DNA from: a virus
IMG/VR virus record: IMGVR_UViG_3300021356_000095
Span: 1-31,648 of that record
Reading direction: 5' to 3' (one strand)
DNA length: 31,648 bases
Shown here: piece by piece, positions 30,961 to 31,648 of the stretch
Position numbering within the stretch: position 1 is the stretch's first letter
Layout: every line of letters begins with the position of its first letter
Made by a program: the position numbers and the translations under genes
The notes under the pieces: model-generated
The model's database searches: none
Seen by the model: the letters and a program-made list of their open reading frames with translations, nothing else
Told to the model about the DNA's origin: nothing

Positions 30961-31648
30961 AGTTGGTAACGAGAACATGCGTAGCAAAGTAGATGGGATG
31001 ACGGTGTTTAACACCACCCAAGTAGACAGTACGAAACAAAAGATGTTCTTTGGTGCCCCTCTTGGGGTCCAAAGATATGATAAGTTTAAGTATCCTGTGT
31101 TTGATAAACTTACACAGCAACAACTTGGATTTTTCTGGCGTCCTGAAGAAGTATCATTGCAAAAAGATCGTGCCGACTATCAGACACTTAATGCAGCACA
31201 AAAGCACATCTTCACTAGTAACCTTAAGTACCAAATCCTCTTGGATAGTGTACAAGGCCGTGGTCCTGGGATGGCTTTTATGCCTTACTGTTCATTACCT
31301 GAACTAGAAGGTGCCATGAACATCTGGCAGACCATGGAGATGATCCATAGTCGCTCTTATACGCATATTATCAAGAATGTATATGCTGACCCCTCTGATG
31401 TTTTTGATCACATCCTAGACGACGAGAAGATCCTTTCACGGGCACAGTCAGTTACCCGTGCATATGATGAGTTTTTACAGGCAGCACAGGCTTACGGGTC
31501 TAGCAACATGTGGGAACATAACCTTGATGGAGTCCCAATGGCACAGGCAGAACTCTATGAACTCAAAAGAAAACTATATCGAGCGGTCGCTAATGTCTAT
31601 ATCCTTGAGGGAATTAGATTTTACGTCTCGTTTGCTTGCTCTTTCGCA
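30941..31648 (+). CDS. nrdB: Ribonucleotide reductase class Ia small subunit, N-terminal part (3' truncated by window edge)
   Basis: Di-iron, tyrosyl-radical subunit. MFFGAPLGVQRYD, FFWRPEEVSLQKDR and LLDSVQGRGP (first Asp ligand) are followed by MEMIHSRSY, supplying Glu, His and the radical Tyr; LEGIRFYVSFACSFA with the next Glu ends the window. Radical chemistry is therefore intact as far as seen. Start: GTG 30941 has GAGGAGGAAG before it but overlaps nrdA by 20 nt; ATG 30977 and ATG 30998 are alternatives, and 30998 gives the N terminus (MTVFN) most like homologues. Confidence 0.92.
   Translation, partial: MTAAKFRVGNENMRSKVDGMTVFNTTQVDSTKQKMFFGAPLGVQRYDKFKYPVFDKLTQQQLGFFWRPEEVSLQKDRADYQTLNAAQKHIFTSNLKYQILLDSVQGRGPGMAFMPYCSLPELEGAMNIWQTMEMIHSRSYTHIIKNVYADPSDVFDHILDDEKILSRAQSVTRAYDEFLQAAQAYGSSNMWEHNLDGVPMAQAELYELKRKLYRAVANVYILEGIRFYVSFACSFA

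Noticed and set aside
1-31648. tRNA genes, CRISPR arrays or photosynthesis genes (psbA/psbD)
   Set aside because: Gene-free stretches are all shorter than about 210 nt and none folds as a tRNA by eye; no regularly spaced repeats and no photosystem protein sequences are present.

Overview
The window is part of the genome of a marine T4-like cyanophage (a cyanomyovirus infecting Synechococcus or Prochlorococcus). Every gene I accept is on the + strand. They are packed with 1-4 nt ATGA/TAATG overlaps, and the backbone is the T4 replication, recombination and late-transcription core: UvsW, gp55, gp47, gp46, gp45, gp44, gp62, RegA, gp43, UvsX, gp41, gp61, NrdA and NrdB. The cyanophage signature comes from genes absent from coliphage T4: CobS-like ATPase, SpeD, Hsp20, MazG and a DUF3110-like protein. 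There are also three 2OG-Fe(II) oxygenase-like proteins. I found no tRNA, rRNA, CRISPR array or complete insertion sequence.

Layout. 1-4814: end of uvsW, an Sm-like small protein, gene 55 behind a sigma70-type promoter, then 47 / DUF3110-like / 46. 4815-8736: a HExxH + VWA protein and its MoxR/CobS-type AAA+ partner, then two small genes. 8733-13201: clamp and clamp loader 45-speD-44, an inserted block (HNH-like ORF with a 21-bp target duplication, 2OG oxygenase, Dam-type methylase), then 62 and regA. 13207-14979: hsp20, a second oxygenase and two more Sm-like proteins. 14957-20493: 43, uvsX, 41, mazG and a small gene. 20459-27662: a third oxygenase, then a late-type island: a nuclease-like / ligase-like / nucleotidyltransferase trio, an SH3-like protein, a Cys-rich EF-hand-like protein ending in a frameshift signal, an Ig-like virion protein, a nested-start protein and a coiled-coil membrane protein. 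27659-31648: primase 61, nrdA and the start of nrdB.

How it works together. 43, 45, 44/62, 41 and 61 form the replisome. NrdAB and MazG manage nucleotides. 46/47, UvsX and UvsW carry out recombination-dependent replication. gp55 and gp45 are known to drive late transcription from TATAAATA-type promoters, and such motifs (TATAAATA or AATAAATA) occur before hsp20 and in the 20.9-25.5 kb island. RegA represses early mRNAs.

The most unusual signals are: (1) a textbook -1 ribosomal frameshift cassette (A AAA AAG, 6-nt spacer, 9-bp stem) at 25091-25126, which would fuse a 50-residue tail to a 199-residue protein; (2) near absence of GATC across the first 29.6 kb (10 by my eye count), switching abruptly to 13 sites in the last 2 kb inside nrdA/nrdB, in a phage that carries its own Dam-like methylase; (3) a 365-bp HNH-like insertion at the 3' end of gene 44 flanked by a perfect 21-bp repeat; (4) a translationally coupled operon with nuclease-like, KxDG ligase-like and adenylyltransferase-like products.
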